64,000 nt of DNA, taken from NCBI GenBank assembly GCA_949775045.1, contig OX459096.1, forward strand, positions 29,215,475-29,279,474, given 5' to 3'. Within the stretch, counting starts at the first letter, position 1. Every line of letters starts with the position of its first letter. A model generated the notes under the pieces. That model was given only the letters and a program-made list of their open reading frames with translations. It searched no databases and was not told the origin of the DNA. The DNA is from Metridium senile (lineage: Eukaryota; Cnidaria; Anthozoa; Actiniaria; Metridiidae). Shown here piece by piece: positions 48,901 to 57,800 of the stretch. The position numbers were made by a program, and so were the translations under genes.

Positions 48901-49539
48901 AAAAAAAATCCCAACACCCCCCTCACAATTCTCAAAAAATTTAACACTGGTATCCCCCCACTTTTCTGATAAAAAAATTCACATCCCCCTTTTCTTGGAA
49001 ATTTTTTTCCAGATCCCCCTCAATTTCACCTGCCCCACCCCCCTGCCATACATAATGAACGCAGCCTAATTAAATTATTATTCTCCTAGAATGTTGTGTT
49101 AGTATAGAAGAACTTGCTAAACCACTTATCTCAAACTATGTGGATTTGACTGATGTTTCTCCTGATGATTTAATGGAGGTAGGTAACTAGTGTCCTGCTA
49201 GAGTTATTGTTTCTTTTTAGAGATATTTACACCCTCACCATGTCAAGTAAATGTACACTGTCGACTGCAGTGCTTTGCAAAGCAAGTATAGGAAGGGGGA
49301 TGTAAAGGTAGTAGCATTCTATAGTAGCATTAAAGAGTTTAAGTGTGGAGCTTATTCGAGGGCATCACTTATTTAAGGGCGGCATTTATTCAAGTAAATA
49401 CAGTAATTACTTTTCATAATTGATCTATAATCTTTTACTATAATCTTTTACTATTTAGATTGTATATCCAAGTGGACTGGTATCAAGTGATCAACTGATG
49501 GTGATCATGGCAGTCAAGGCTGATCAAAGCACAAGTTGA
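30961..49539 (+). CDS. LIM - RapGAP - BTB - BACK fusion protein
   Basis: Seventeen exons join in frame to 854 residues: 30961-31556, 36200-36380, 37958-38242, 38859-39014, 39237-39308, 39899-39985, 40358-40452, 40958-40990, 41067-41176, 41483-41540, 42500-42797, 43682-43864, 47301-47372, 47540-47644, 48242-48305, 49090-49178, 49459-49539. Residues about 6-60 are a LIM zinc finger (CIVC..., [14 protein letters not shown]). Residues about 110-490 match Rap1[51 protein letters not shown], then [15 protein letters not shown] with the Asn-thumb asparagine intact, [11 protein letters not shown], and [24 protein letters not shown] domain follows ([19 protein letters not shown] to [11 protein letters not shown]), interrupted by a Ser-rich insert of about 90 residues encoded mainly by exon 11. 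A BACK-like helical end closes it. Predicted role: Rap GTPase-activating protein, possibly tied to a Cul3 ligase by the BTB (inference). Confidence 0.9.
32795..35880 (+). repeat. Minisatellite of about 3.1 kb, 44-bp unit, in intron 1 of the RapGAP gene
   Basis: Roughly 70 copies of a 44-bp AT-rich unit starting TTTCATTTATTCATTCATTC and ending TTTAATTATCCATTG. Variants (GTTCATT, TTATCTATTGTGTC, short units without TCATTCATTCAT) recur in fixed order. A block of about 345 bp is repeated near 33180/33525, and a 600-bp block at 34620-35200 is repeated almost exactly at 35220-35800. This is higher-order repeat structure. Confidence 0.9.
35881..36050 (+). repeat. Degenerate (TTCA/TTTA)n simple sequence
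   Basis: Tail of the minisatellite, decaying to ATTTATTTATTT and TTCATTCATTCA runs. A similar weak patch is at 37265-37450 in intron 2. Confidence 0.6.
37489..37633. mobile_element. MITE with TAGAGTACAAACACTAAAAG ends
   Basis: TAGAGTACAAACACTAAAAG is mirrored by CTTTTAGTGTTTGTACTCTA; the centre contains TAGTG/CACTA repeats. 145 bp, in intron 2 of the RapGAP gene. Confidence 0.75.
37745..37935 (+). repeat. Dispersed repeat, second copy
   Basis: Shares TAATTGTTTTAATATA, GGAAACGCTGTAGG, ATCGAGAA-TAGTG and CTCGACCAATCA with 21660-21870. It ends just before the acceptor of exon 3 (37957), so a transposon remnant forms part of this intron's 3' end. Confidence 0.6.
38276..38395. repeat. GC-rich hairpin after exon 3
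   Basis: CACCTCGCTTTGCCTCCTCC / TCCGCAGG pairs partly with CCCGCGGAGGAGGC and is followed by a repeat of CACCTCGCTT. Small MITE-like, within an intron. Confidence 0.45.
38553..38616 (+). repeat. Tandem repeat, 23-bp unit, about 2.7 copies
   Basis: CACTTGCTTGACTCCTTTTT repeated three times with a 23-bp period. Confidence 0.8.
39539..39737. mobile_element. MITE with AGTTCCCTGCGCCATCTTGA ends
   Basis: 199 bp. The left end AGTTCCCTGCGCCATCTTGA and following GTAGCCGGGCCTTTGCATC are mirrored at the right. In the intron between exons 5 and 6. Confidence 0.75.
41821..41897. mobile_element. Short hairpin, CGTAAACAGACCCTNATTAGCGCT
   Basis: AGCCTTCGTAAACAGACCCT pairs with AGGGTCTGTTTACGCAGGCT (77 bp). 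Its end sequence resembles the TAGCCTGAGAAAACAGAC family. Confidence 0.7.
42165..42400 (+). mobile_element. tRNA-derived SINE (probable)
   Basis: A polymerase III A-box-like TGGCACAGTTGTTAGTGCG and a B-box-like GAGTTCGATTC lie 30-odd bases apart. AAGGAT/ATCCTT at the ends recalls an acceptor stem, and an unrelated body follows. No proper anticodon arm forms, so it is not a functional tRNA. Confidence 0.5.
43137..43522. mobile_element. MITE with GAGGGTCGTA ends, 6-bp target duplication, GATCCGTGA repeats
   Basis: 386 bp between direct ATCAAA copies (43131-43136, 43523-43528). Ends GAGGGTCGTA and TACGACCCTC. The interior holds many variants of TCCGTGATCCGTGAC on one strand. Intron between exons 11 and 12. 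Confidence 0.75.
44020..44118. repeat. Imperfect hairpin in intron 12
   Basis: GACCAGTACCAGAATGCTTT pairs with AAAGCATGCTGGTACTG around an AT-rich loop. Small MITE-like. Confidence 0.45.
44367..44461. mobile_element. Strong hairpin, TAGCCTGCGAAAACAGACGTTG arms
   Basis: 95 bp with arms of about 45 bp, nearly perfect, meeting at CCCCCTGCGTAACTAACGCAG. Same family as 7821-7896. Confidence 0.8.
44539..47158. mobile_element. Second long-inverted-repeat element with TTAA target duplication
   Basis: Begins GAGTGACTGTCAGTAAGAAC and ends with the near-complement, flanked by TTAA (44535-44538, 47159-47162). The arms are about 750 bp, 44539-45290 and 46405-47158, with few mismatches. The interior of about 1.1 kb has no transposase but holds remnants of other repeats (45570-45605, 45640-45720). 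End sequence and TTAA flanks match the layout of the 14483-20095 element. Confidence 0.8.
45635..45730 (+). repeat. Fragment of the CTCTATTAAGCGGTCACC repeat
   Basis: ACCTCTAATAAACGGTCACC, then GGGACTTTTCAAAGTGGCC, closely resembles the first part of the MITE at 59038-59220. Confidence 0.6.
47803..48190 (+). mobile_element. tRNA-derived SINE
   Basis: A tRNA-like head has a good A box (TTAGCTCAGTTGGGAGAGC) and B box (GGTTCAAACCC); a GTTAA loop recalls tRNA-Asn, but the acceptor and anticodon stems do not pair. The body contains GGATAAGGACGTTAAATCGA and CGTAAAAGAAC, and the tail is GTGCGCTATATAAATGC followed by an ATTATCATTA-type repeat. This layout is typical of marine invertebrate SINEs. Intron between exons 14 and 15 of the RapGAP gene. 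Confidence 0.8.
48825..49067. mobile_element. G-rich MITE with AGGCTGCGTTCATTATGTAT ends and a G22 tract
   Basis: The left end AGGCTGCGTTCATTATGTAT is mirrored by ATACATAATGAACGCAGCCT. The 22-G run at 48851-48872 follows the left end; the right side is C-rich. Related in layout to 7333-7745. It ends only 23 bp before exon 16 of the RapGAP gene. Confidence 0.75.
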
Positions 49540-49597
49540 GCTACCAAATACACTAAACTGAAATATGACATCATTTAAAAAATATACTATAGGAAGA

Positions 49598-49727
49598 TTA
49601 CAACCATTCCCAGGAGAGTGAATTGAACAAAAGAAACGGCAGCCACACTGGTGGTCTTGACAAAAGAAAACCATCACTGTGACTGGTGGTCCTTTTGTTC
49701 AACTTGCTCTCCTGGAATGGTTGCAAC
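49598..49727. mobile_element. Intact copy of the TTGCAACCATTCC MITE
   Basis: About 130 bp. ACAACCATTCCCAGGAGAG is mirrored by CTCTCCTGGAATGGTTGCAA; the centre has a CCACTGGTGGTC / GACTGGTGGTCC palindrome. Undisrupted relative of 12200-12729. Confidence 0.7.
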
Positions 49728-49825
49728 CCATCTATTGTTCTGGACTGACTATAGCCTATCATGTCTCTCAACAACTCTTTTGTGTTTCAGCCTAATCATG
49801 ACCCTAGTCAGTACAAAACAACAGG

Positions 49826-49935
49826 GGCAGTTTGTTCAAAGCTAGATTAATGCTAATCCTGGGTAAACTCTAAAGAAAACCTATAGAGTTAACCTAGGAT
49901 TAACACTAAACTGGCTTTGAACAACTGGGCCCAGA
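49826..49935. mobile_element. MITE with CAGTTTGTTCAAAGC ends
   Basis: GGGCAGTTTGTTCAAAGCTA is mirrored by GGCTTTGAACAACTGGGCCC, with AATCCTGGGTAAACTCTA pairing with TAGAGTTAACCTAGGATTAA. A related element with TACGAAGCCTGGAT arms is at 52500-52640. Confidence 0.75.
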
Positions 49936-49992
49936 GGTTTAATTATTATTCTTGAGAATTAGTGTACTTTAAAGGGCACAAAATACAAGGTG

Positions 49993-50277
49993 GGGACACA
50001 GGGAACTTCGGGATTTCTGTGAAATCCGACCTCTATGAGTGGGACAGTCGTTGGCGTGTAATCAGAACTGGTAATGTACTCGCACAGAGTACACTAAGTG
50101 TGTTTTAAGAGAGTCTGTTACTAAATTTGACTTTAGTTACCACCGGATCTGATTACACACCAGAGGTCACGATATGTAGTGCCAATCTCCTAGGCACCAC
50201 AGGAATCTTGAAAAAGCTATGCATATAATGCAAAGGCGATTTTTTAAGCAAAGCAACCAAAAGCCAGGCTCCCTGTG
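49993..50277. mobile_element. Rearranged copy of the CACAGGGAGCC MITE
   Basis: Shares GTCGTTGGCGTGTAATCAGA, ACTTAGTGTGTTTTAAGAGAG (in part) and CAACCAAAAGCC with 10901-11311. One arm is shortened and mutated, so it is probably an old copy. Confidence 0.65.
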
Positions 50278-50939
50278 GTGGGGATAGACACAGTATAGAC
50301 TGAGACACAACTTGGATGATGTACTGTTCTGTCTTCATTCAAGCAAACTCAGGGGTTGCCATATTTCAATTTGGTCAATAAAATATAATATGTTATACCT
50401 TTTTATAGAAATAAATATTTTTCAAAAAAGTATATAATATAACCTAAAACAAAGAAAAAATATTATTAGGATTATTTAATCCAAATTTTTTAAATATATA
50501 TATTAGTTTTACTATGTTTTATTATAGGTTTTCTGCTTTTAAAGTAGATATGTTTGACAAAGAAAGCAACTAATAATTTATTGTGTTTTAAATATGAATG
50601 GTATGTGTGTAATTTTCAATTTACCCCGGGCGCATGACGGCCCTTTCCGCAATACAGTGTCAACGGCCCTAATAAAATTGAATGATCAACTCAAAAATGT
50701 GTAGAAATGTGGCAAAATTTAAAATGTGGCAAAATATAATTTGTCATAAAGTTTGAAAATATTATCTATATAAATCTGTTGTTATATATATTAATATAAT
50801 TTGTTATGATAATTTATTGATATTCTTGGTAAAATACTTTCAAAAATAAAATTTATTAAAAATAAAAGTTATTGAGATGTGCAATTATTTTGTTGAATAA
50901 TTCTGAAATGTTATTATTCTGACTCATAATTAGAATTAG

Positions 50940-51150
50940 AATTCAACAACAAATTTTCCTCTGCTCTCATTGGTCGAGGGGCGATCATGTGACGTGATAG
51001 TGCCTGCCGCGGAGGGATACTATCAGCGCATAGTGCCCGCTGAGCTTTTCATCTGCTTCTGAAAATTGCGTTCTCGGGCGACTATTTGTTTTTCTGAACA
51101 TACAGTTTCCGCGGGCAACTATCACAGCATAATGCCCTTGATTCAACTAC
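50940..51150 (+). repeat. Dispersed repeat, inverted relative of 62170-62335
   Basis: Shares the elements AACAACAAATTTTCCTCTGC, CTCATTGGTCGAGGGGCGAT, GTGACGTGATAGTGCC, GCAACTATCACAGCATAATGCC and TCAACTACTCTATTGTTTAA (each with mismatches) with the minus strand of 62170-62335. Unknown family, about 200 bp. Confidence 0.6.
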
Positions 51151-51934
51151 TCTATTGTTTAAATAGGACTGTAGATTCAATATTCAGTTGTATTGAATGA
51201 GCCTCAGTTTTAAAAATATTTTGTTTTGGTCTTATAAATAATGTTGTCCCTAGCCCACATTGTTCCAAAGTGTTGTTTCAACTCGGATAACCTTTTCCCA
51301 ATAAAATTATATTACATTAATTTTGACTTTTTGTCATAAAATGTGGCTGTTGGAATTTCAGTTACAAAACTGCCAATAAATAGTCAATCCCTGTATCAGC
51401 TTAATTTGATCCATTTGAATGTCCAAACTGTAGATATTATAAAGCCCCCTCTGCAGGCAAAAATCCCTAGTATAAATAAGTATCATACGTAGGAGGCTAG
51501 ATAGATGATAGAAGACATGCGACCAAAAGGATACATGGGAAGGAACTTTGTTATTCTTATGTGACTTGACAGATGCAGTCAATGAATAATGTCTGAAAGA
51601 ATACCATAAACTAACATTCTGTCCACCATTTCAGTCTCAGCCTCCATTCATTCATGATAGATCTATGATAGACATGATAACATTTGTTCTAATAAGCCTA
51701 TATTACCTAAAATAAATAATTACTATTGTTGTGATATATTATTATACTTAATTATTATTACCCGATGCAAAGTTGTAAATATTAATCTAATAAAACTATC
51801 TATTTATTGTAATAATCATTTCTTAATCTTTGTAATTAAATTTCTCTCAGCGCCTAGAGTAGTGACTATCCTGGATAGACAATATATAAATTATTATTAT
51901 CATTATATTATTGTCTGGTACATTACTTGAATCA

Positions 51935-53569
51935 TCAAGGAATACCAAACTGTCGCTTGCAGCACTGAGATGGTGGTACTTCCCAATCATATTCAAATGA
52001 CTTGTGGAGTTCTTCCTCTTCATCACAGAGTTTTTTTGTTTTCTTTAGACTTTCATACTTTGTGTACATGTCTTGGGCACTCTGCTTATGGCTTACTATA
52101 TGTTGATTGTTACATCCACGGGAACGGTATTCAGTGTCGAACCTTGTGTCATGTTCACGATGTAGTATCAGGGGTGCTAGCCAGGCTCCTTATATTAAAA
52201 AACGATTGATAAGAAATCAGAAGGTGAAATACAATAATTTAGCTATTGCTATAACCATTAGAGAGATATAGAGTATCTCACCTGGCAGTATTAAATACAG
52301 CACCTTACATAATTATGTGACATTTGAATGCTAACATGAAAAAGGCAGTTTATGCTGCCATCAATCAAAAATGATCATGCAGTTGGTACCTTACTGATAT
52401 TATGATTGACAGCAAAAATGCAAAAATGCATTTTACATGTTGCTATCTGATCTTTGATGGATGCGTAATTATAAAATGCACTATAAATCAGGAACCAGTT
52501 GTACGAAGCCTGGATAAAGTTATCCACTGGATAACTCTCCACTGGATAAGAGTCATCCAGTGTATATAGAATTTGAATAGGTTTTATCTTTTAGATAGGG
52601 ATTTATCCATGGATAGCGCTATCCAGGCTTTGTTAACCATGAGCCCCAGAAGGAAATGGGTTTAACTCTGCCTGGAGATATTTTATTCTGAGTATAGTTC
52701 ACTTGACATTACTTCTCTTAACTATTAATTATAATCACATAATATGTATTCCTGCATCCATACATACCTACAGACACATCCTCACTGTTATACAGTTGAA
52801 GTAAATCCCAATTTCTTGCAATAAAATTTACCAGTTTTGTTGACAATACATAGCCACCACCATTAGCATAAGGCAGATAATGATCACATAATACCCACTT
52901 ATGCTCTGCCCACTTGCCCTTACGTTTGACACGGGCATTACCTCTGAAGAATCCCCAGTAAAGATTTGGTGTCTTAATAGACTTGGAATGACTCAGTTCA
53001 GACACAATCTTATCTATCCTTACAAATGAATCGTCATCAGCTTTCATTACATACGAACAATCAATATTCTCATTTATCCATCTGAAGCCCTGCAATACTT
53101 TGTTAGATAATTCGTAGTAGCCATCCTTTAGATGTGGAATTATAACGAGATCTTGATAGCTTTGGTTTTCACTTTCAAGCAAATCTCGATCAGATTTGGA
53201 CAATGTTTTACCACCGATAATAAACTTTGCGATGAAATCTGATTTCACATTTTTAAGCCAAGTGCTTCGTATAGCATCTCGTCTTTCTGTTCCTTTAGGA
53301 GAAGTTAGTATCATAATAAATAAAAATGTACTTTTGTTTGGTGACGTAGTTTCAACCTCTCTCTTTGTCTTGGTAGTGGATTCCAATGAATCAATATTTT
53401 CATCTTGAAAAATTGATTTACTTGTTGCGTCCTTTGCAGAATTTCCGGAAAAAATAATTATTATAAAAATAACTGTCACAAATAATAAAAATAGGGCTCT
53501 CAGAGGATGTAAAAATATGTTTTTGTAAACGAACCTTCGACAAGATGCCATTTTGAATAACTCGTCCAA
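51935..53569 (-). CDS. B3GALT6: Beta-1,3-galactosyltransferase 6 (galactosyltransferase II)
   Basis: Golgi type II membrane enzyme that adds the second galactose of the glycosaminoglycan-protein linker (Gal-Gal-Xyl-Ser), family GT31. Two exons, 53569-52768 and 52188-51935, joined at a split Gly codon: 351 residues, slightly longer than human (about 329). A signal anchor lies at residues about 24-42 (ALFLLFVTVIFIIIIFSG). The catalytic region has RRDAIRSTWL, the DxD-type motif KADDDSF, LYWGFFRGNARV and YLPYANGGGYVLS. The second exon has GAWLAPL, REHDTRFDTEYRSRGC and the family-specific end VPPSQCCKRQFGIP. The vertebrate gene is intronless as I recall, so the intron at 52189-52767 is a difference; it holds a TTGATNGCAGC repeat fragment and the MITE at 52500-52640. 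A second in-frame Met 6 residues on could be the true start. Confidence 0.95.
52500..52642. mobile_element. MITE with GTACGAAGCCTGGATAAAGT arms in the B3GALT6 intron
   Basis: CAGTTGTACGAAGCCTGGAT, then TTATCCACTGGATAA, pairs with GGATAGCGCTATCCAGGCTT, then TGTTAACCATGAGCCCC. Same broad family as 49826-49935. Confidence 0.65.
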
Positions 53570-54855
53570 GTAGACTGGGAATAGTTTACAATGTCAACAA
53601 ACTTGTACCCTTGCATGGTTTGGCAGAAGCTTGACTATTAACTCTAATTTTTTAACCCTCTTTTAAAGCCGCGATGCGGCAAACGAGCTGCTTAGACGAC
53701 GACTCGCTGCTTCGCAGCTCGCTCGCCGCTACACGGCGGTTCAAAATCGCCGCTTCGCCGCTCAAAATAACTCAGGCAAGGAGAGAATTAGTCAACCGGG
53801 TAGTCAAGCCTCTGGTAACCAGGGTAACAAACTTGGTATCTTTGAATTATTTACATACATACATACATACATACATTTTTATTCTCGTCCTTAAAAGGCT
53901 TTTCAGAGAACATAAATTACAAATAAAATATATCTAGAATCAATAGAGAGAAAAAAATAGTAATAATAAAAATAATAAGAAATAAATATATATATATATA
54001 TACATATATACTTACATACGTATATATACCCTATAAATTACATTAATTAAATTAAGTATCTATAAATTTGTTACATTATCTAGTAAAACTATCTCTTCCT
54101 CTTTGCCTTTCTTGAGTCGCATCAGTTATAAATCAGCAGAACTTTTGGTCTTCCACTTGTTCTTTTTTTGGCTTGAGATCTTGCCCTTTCGACGTCACTC
54201 AGCAAAGCTTCAGTTTTGCATGCTGGCCGTTGGCTCAAAACGAGCTCTTCCGCCCTTTGACAGGTCTTATTTTTCGTCCTGCTGGGTGACATGCCACCCT
54301 CCTCACTAACATAATGTTAGTGGGGGAGCCGGTTTAGTCGCCGACAACCCGACCATGCGGCAGGTGGTACTGGGTTACAATGTTACCAGTAGCAGAGTCA
54401 CCAGTATTTAGAAGTTTCTTACTTAAAATATGATAATATATTTTGAAAAATCTCGATAGGATTTGCTTGAAATTATGATCTTAGAATCTACAGACTCTAC
54501 CCTGAAAAACTCATCTAGAGCGCGGGTTTCCTGTGTTGATTTTTAACAACAGAACACCCAACTGACTAATTTTTAAATTAAAACTATTTTAGACTAAAAG
54601 TTGAAATTAAAAAAGCTACATTTATATGCTAAAAGAATACATTTAATGAAGATGCATATAGAATAAAATAAGAAATATATTAAATATACCAAGCCCTAGC
54701 TGTGTTTTGGGCTTCCTGTGTTTGTCGACAAATACGTCTAGCTGCTACACGTGCAGCAAAATGGCGGCGTTGTAACTTTGTTGTTGTGTGTTGCATAGTA
54801 TTTTAGCTTATTTAAACACCAAAAAGACATTTGTTATCGTACAAATCAACCGAAT
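53570..54855. other. Divergent intergenic region between B3GALT6 and NUFIP1
   Basis: It contains a GC-rich patch at 53668-53770 (CGCTGCTTCGCAGCTCGCTC), a CATA microsatellite (53850-53876), a TA-rich run (53985-54030), and, on the minus strand near 54310-54130, a short open stretch (e.g. SDVERARSQAKKRTSGRPK) that may be a retroelement or decayed gene piece. The polyA-like, microsatellite-tailed order on the minus strand recalls the 3' end of a LINE. The final 150 bp before 54856 is presumably the NUFIP1 promoter. Confidence 0.4.
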
Positions 54856-57800
54856 ATGAATCGTTTACCACTTCCAAACTGGACTTGTCCTCCTAACATG
54901 AATCCAATGGCTCATTTCATTCCAATGTCGAATGTTGGGTACGGTACCTTACCGTTTTTAGGTCAGCCATATCACTATCCACCACGAAACCATCCACCAC
55001 CACAACCTATCGGTGGATACCACAGCGCAATATTTGTACCAAGACATCCAATCCATAGAGATTTTAAGCAGTCTAACATGATGGTAAGTTCACATGAGTA
55101 ATATCAGTATCATTTGTGTGGTGTGGTACGTATTCTAAAAGTTGCATGGTCCTTGTTTTCACATTGTAAAAGTTATCAGTTTCCCTTCGTGTTTGCTCCA
55201 ATTTAGGAGATACTCTTCTCTAATTTATGGTCTCATTTTGTTTCAGTCTAATAGAACCAATAACAATTCTAACTGTCAATCACAAGCACCTACATGTATA
55301 GCACAAGACTTTTCGTGTGATGTTTGTGAAAAGTCCTTCCAAACCCAAAAGATTCTTGAAACTCATCTTCAGTCACATGTTGAGGTAAATATATGATAAT
55401 CAAATACATACTAGTAATACAATGGTTTCAAATGGCATACCATGGAATATCCTGCAAGTCAACTGTATTTTCTAGTATACACACAAGCCTTTCGGTGAGT
55501 GTGTATGCAAAGAAAATGCAAGTAACAAGTGGGATATTCACAGTATGTCATAAGAAAATATGGTATAGATATTTTATCCTACATAATATAAAATAAAAAG
55601 AACCTGCAGTGTCTCATGGAAAGAGGCAGTTGAATACCGCCGAAGAAACAACGCCTTTCAAGCATTCTGATTGGTTGTATTTTATATGATGTGGGATAAA
55701 TACCTATATATATGTAGCCACAGATGTCTTTTCTGCGCTTATATTGTTAAGACATTCTAAGAGTAGGGCACAGAGCTTCTGGTGGTGTGGCCTGATACTA
55801 TAGGGACCACAGTAATTGATGCAGACTGTTATGGCGTCCCTGCCTTCGTATTGAGGGACAAGTTAATAAAATATGCTTTCCAGACTTCAAACTTTAACAT
55901 TGCTGAGGGAGAGAGGCCCAGACAAGGCTGAATTTTATTCATTATCACTTTTTTGTAGCTTTATAAAGCTCTAAATTCAGTTAATTTTTTTTTTTCATTT
56001 GAATGTACCAATTATTATTAAGTAAGCAAATAAAGTCATTCATTCATTTCATCCATTCAATCATTTAGTCAGGTCATTCATTCACACCAATAATTCAATC
56101 AGTCCATCATATTTTCCTATTCATTTCTGAGTATATCAATTGTGTAGTTAACAATGGAACAAGGCAGGTGAATACATAATGAATATACATTGGCTTTCAA
56201 GCATTCTGATTGGTTGTATTTTATATGATGTGGGATAAATAACTAGATATATGTAGCCACAGATATCTTTTCTGTGTTTATATCGTTAAGACATTCTAAG
56301 AGTAGGGCGCAGAGCTTCTAGTGGTGTGGCCTGACACTATAAGGACCACAGTAATTGGTGCAGACTGTTATGGCATCCCTGCCTTCGTATTGAGGGAAAA
56401 GTTAATAAAATATGCTTTTCAGACTTCAGTATCACTTTTTTTGTAGCTTTATAAAGCTCTATATTCAGTTAATTGTGTTTTTTTTTTTCAGTATCACTTT
56501 TTTTTGTAGCTTTATAAAGCTCTATATTCAGTTAATTGTGTGTGTTTTTTTCATTTGAATGTACCAATTATTATTAAATACAGTCATTCATTCATTTCAT
56601 CCATTCAATCGTTGAGTCTGGTCATTCCTTAAATTCACACCAGTAATTCAATCAGTCCATCATATTTCCTTTACATTTCTGGGAGTATCAATCGTGTAGT
56701 TTACAATGGAATGAGGCAGGTGAATACACAATGAATATACAATGGCTTTCAAGCTTTCTGATTGGCTGTATTTTATATGATGTGGGATAAATACTTATAA
56801 CAGGTTCCCATTTAATTCTGTACTTTCTCATTTAAATCTGTACTTATGCAAATTGTGTTGATGTGTGCTAAACACACAGATCAACCAACCAGAGAAATTC
56901 ACTTCAGAAATAATATACTCTGATTGGTTGATCTGTGTGTTTAGCACACATCAACACAATTTGCATAATTGTACAGATTTAAATGGGAAAGTACAGATTT
57001 AAATGGGAACCTGTTCTATATACATGTAGCTATATATATGTATCTTTTCTGCATCTTTTCTTAAGCATATATCTGAGTATCAAACAGTTTGTGTAGTTTA
57101 CAATCATATTATTATGTTATTGATTTATTATTATTTGCAGTGTGATCATGAAGGCTGTTCATTTACTGCATCAAGAAAGATGTTGAAACTCCATTTTATT
57201 CAGGTGAGCTAGAATCACAGACTAGCTGGAGAAACTCTTTTGGGATGCCAATAATAATTAACACTTACTGTACTAATAAAAATGATAATGATAGCGGTGA
57301 CGATAAGAGAGTTAATCATCCTAATGAAGGTGATGGCAGCAATAATGATAGTAATGATGATGATGGTGATAAAAAATCTGATATTTCTATCCCCTCACAA
57401 TTTATGGTTTCATGCAAAAGCTTGGATATGGCATGTGTCCTATGTACATACATATTTATAAATATATTAGTGCTGTTTTTGGCTTTCTGTGAACTCAGAC
57501 ATTCCAACAGCTAGTTGTGAAATACTTTTTTGGCTAATAAATAATATGCTGTTTTATTCAGTACCCTTTATGTTTATGGTTGATAGCAGCCAAAAATGTA
57601 TTTCATAACTTATTGTTGGAATTAACCCCAAAACTCTAACTATAATTATGAATCCTACATTATACACAGAATCTTTGAGAGATTTAATTTTTCAAAATGA
57701 ATGTTTTATTAATGTGACAATTATTCTTATTCAGAATCATGCCAAAGGGAAGATGAGAATAAAACTAGATACCCCAGAGGAAATAGCAAAATGGAAAGAA

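Larger units (their letters stand above)
49540..51934. other. Convergent intergenic region: 3' UTRs and several MITEs
   Basis: It lies between the RapGAP-gene stop and the B3GALT6 stop. Contents: TTGCAACCATTCC element (49598-49727); a CAGTTTGTTCAAAGC hairpin (49826-49935); a decayed CACAGGGAGCC element (49993-50277); AATAAA at 50387-50392, a candidate end for the RapGAP mRNA; a repeat at 50940-51150; and a truncated SINE-like tail at 51845-51905 ending in ATTATTATTATCATT. TTTATT at 51803-51808 could serve as the minus-strand polyA signal of B3GALT6. Confidence 0.5.
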
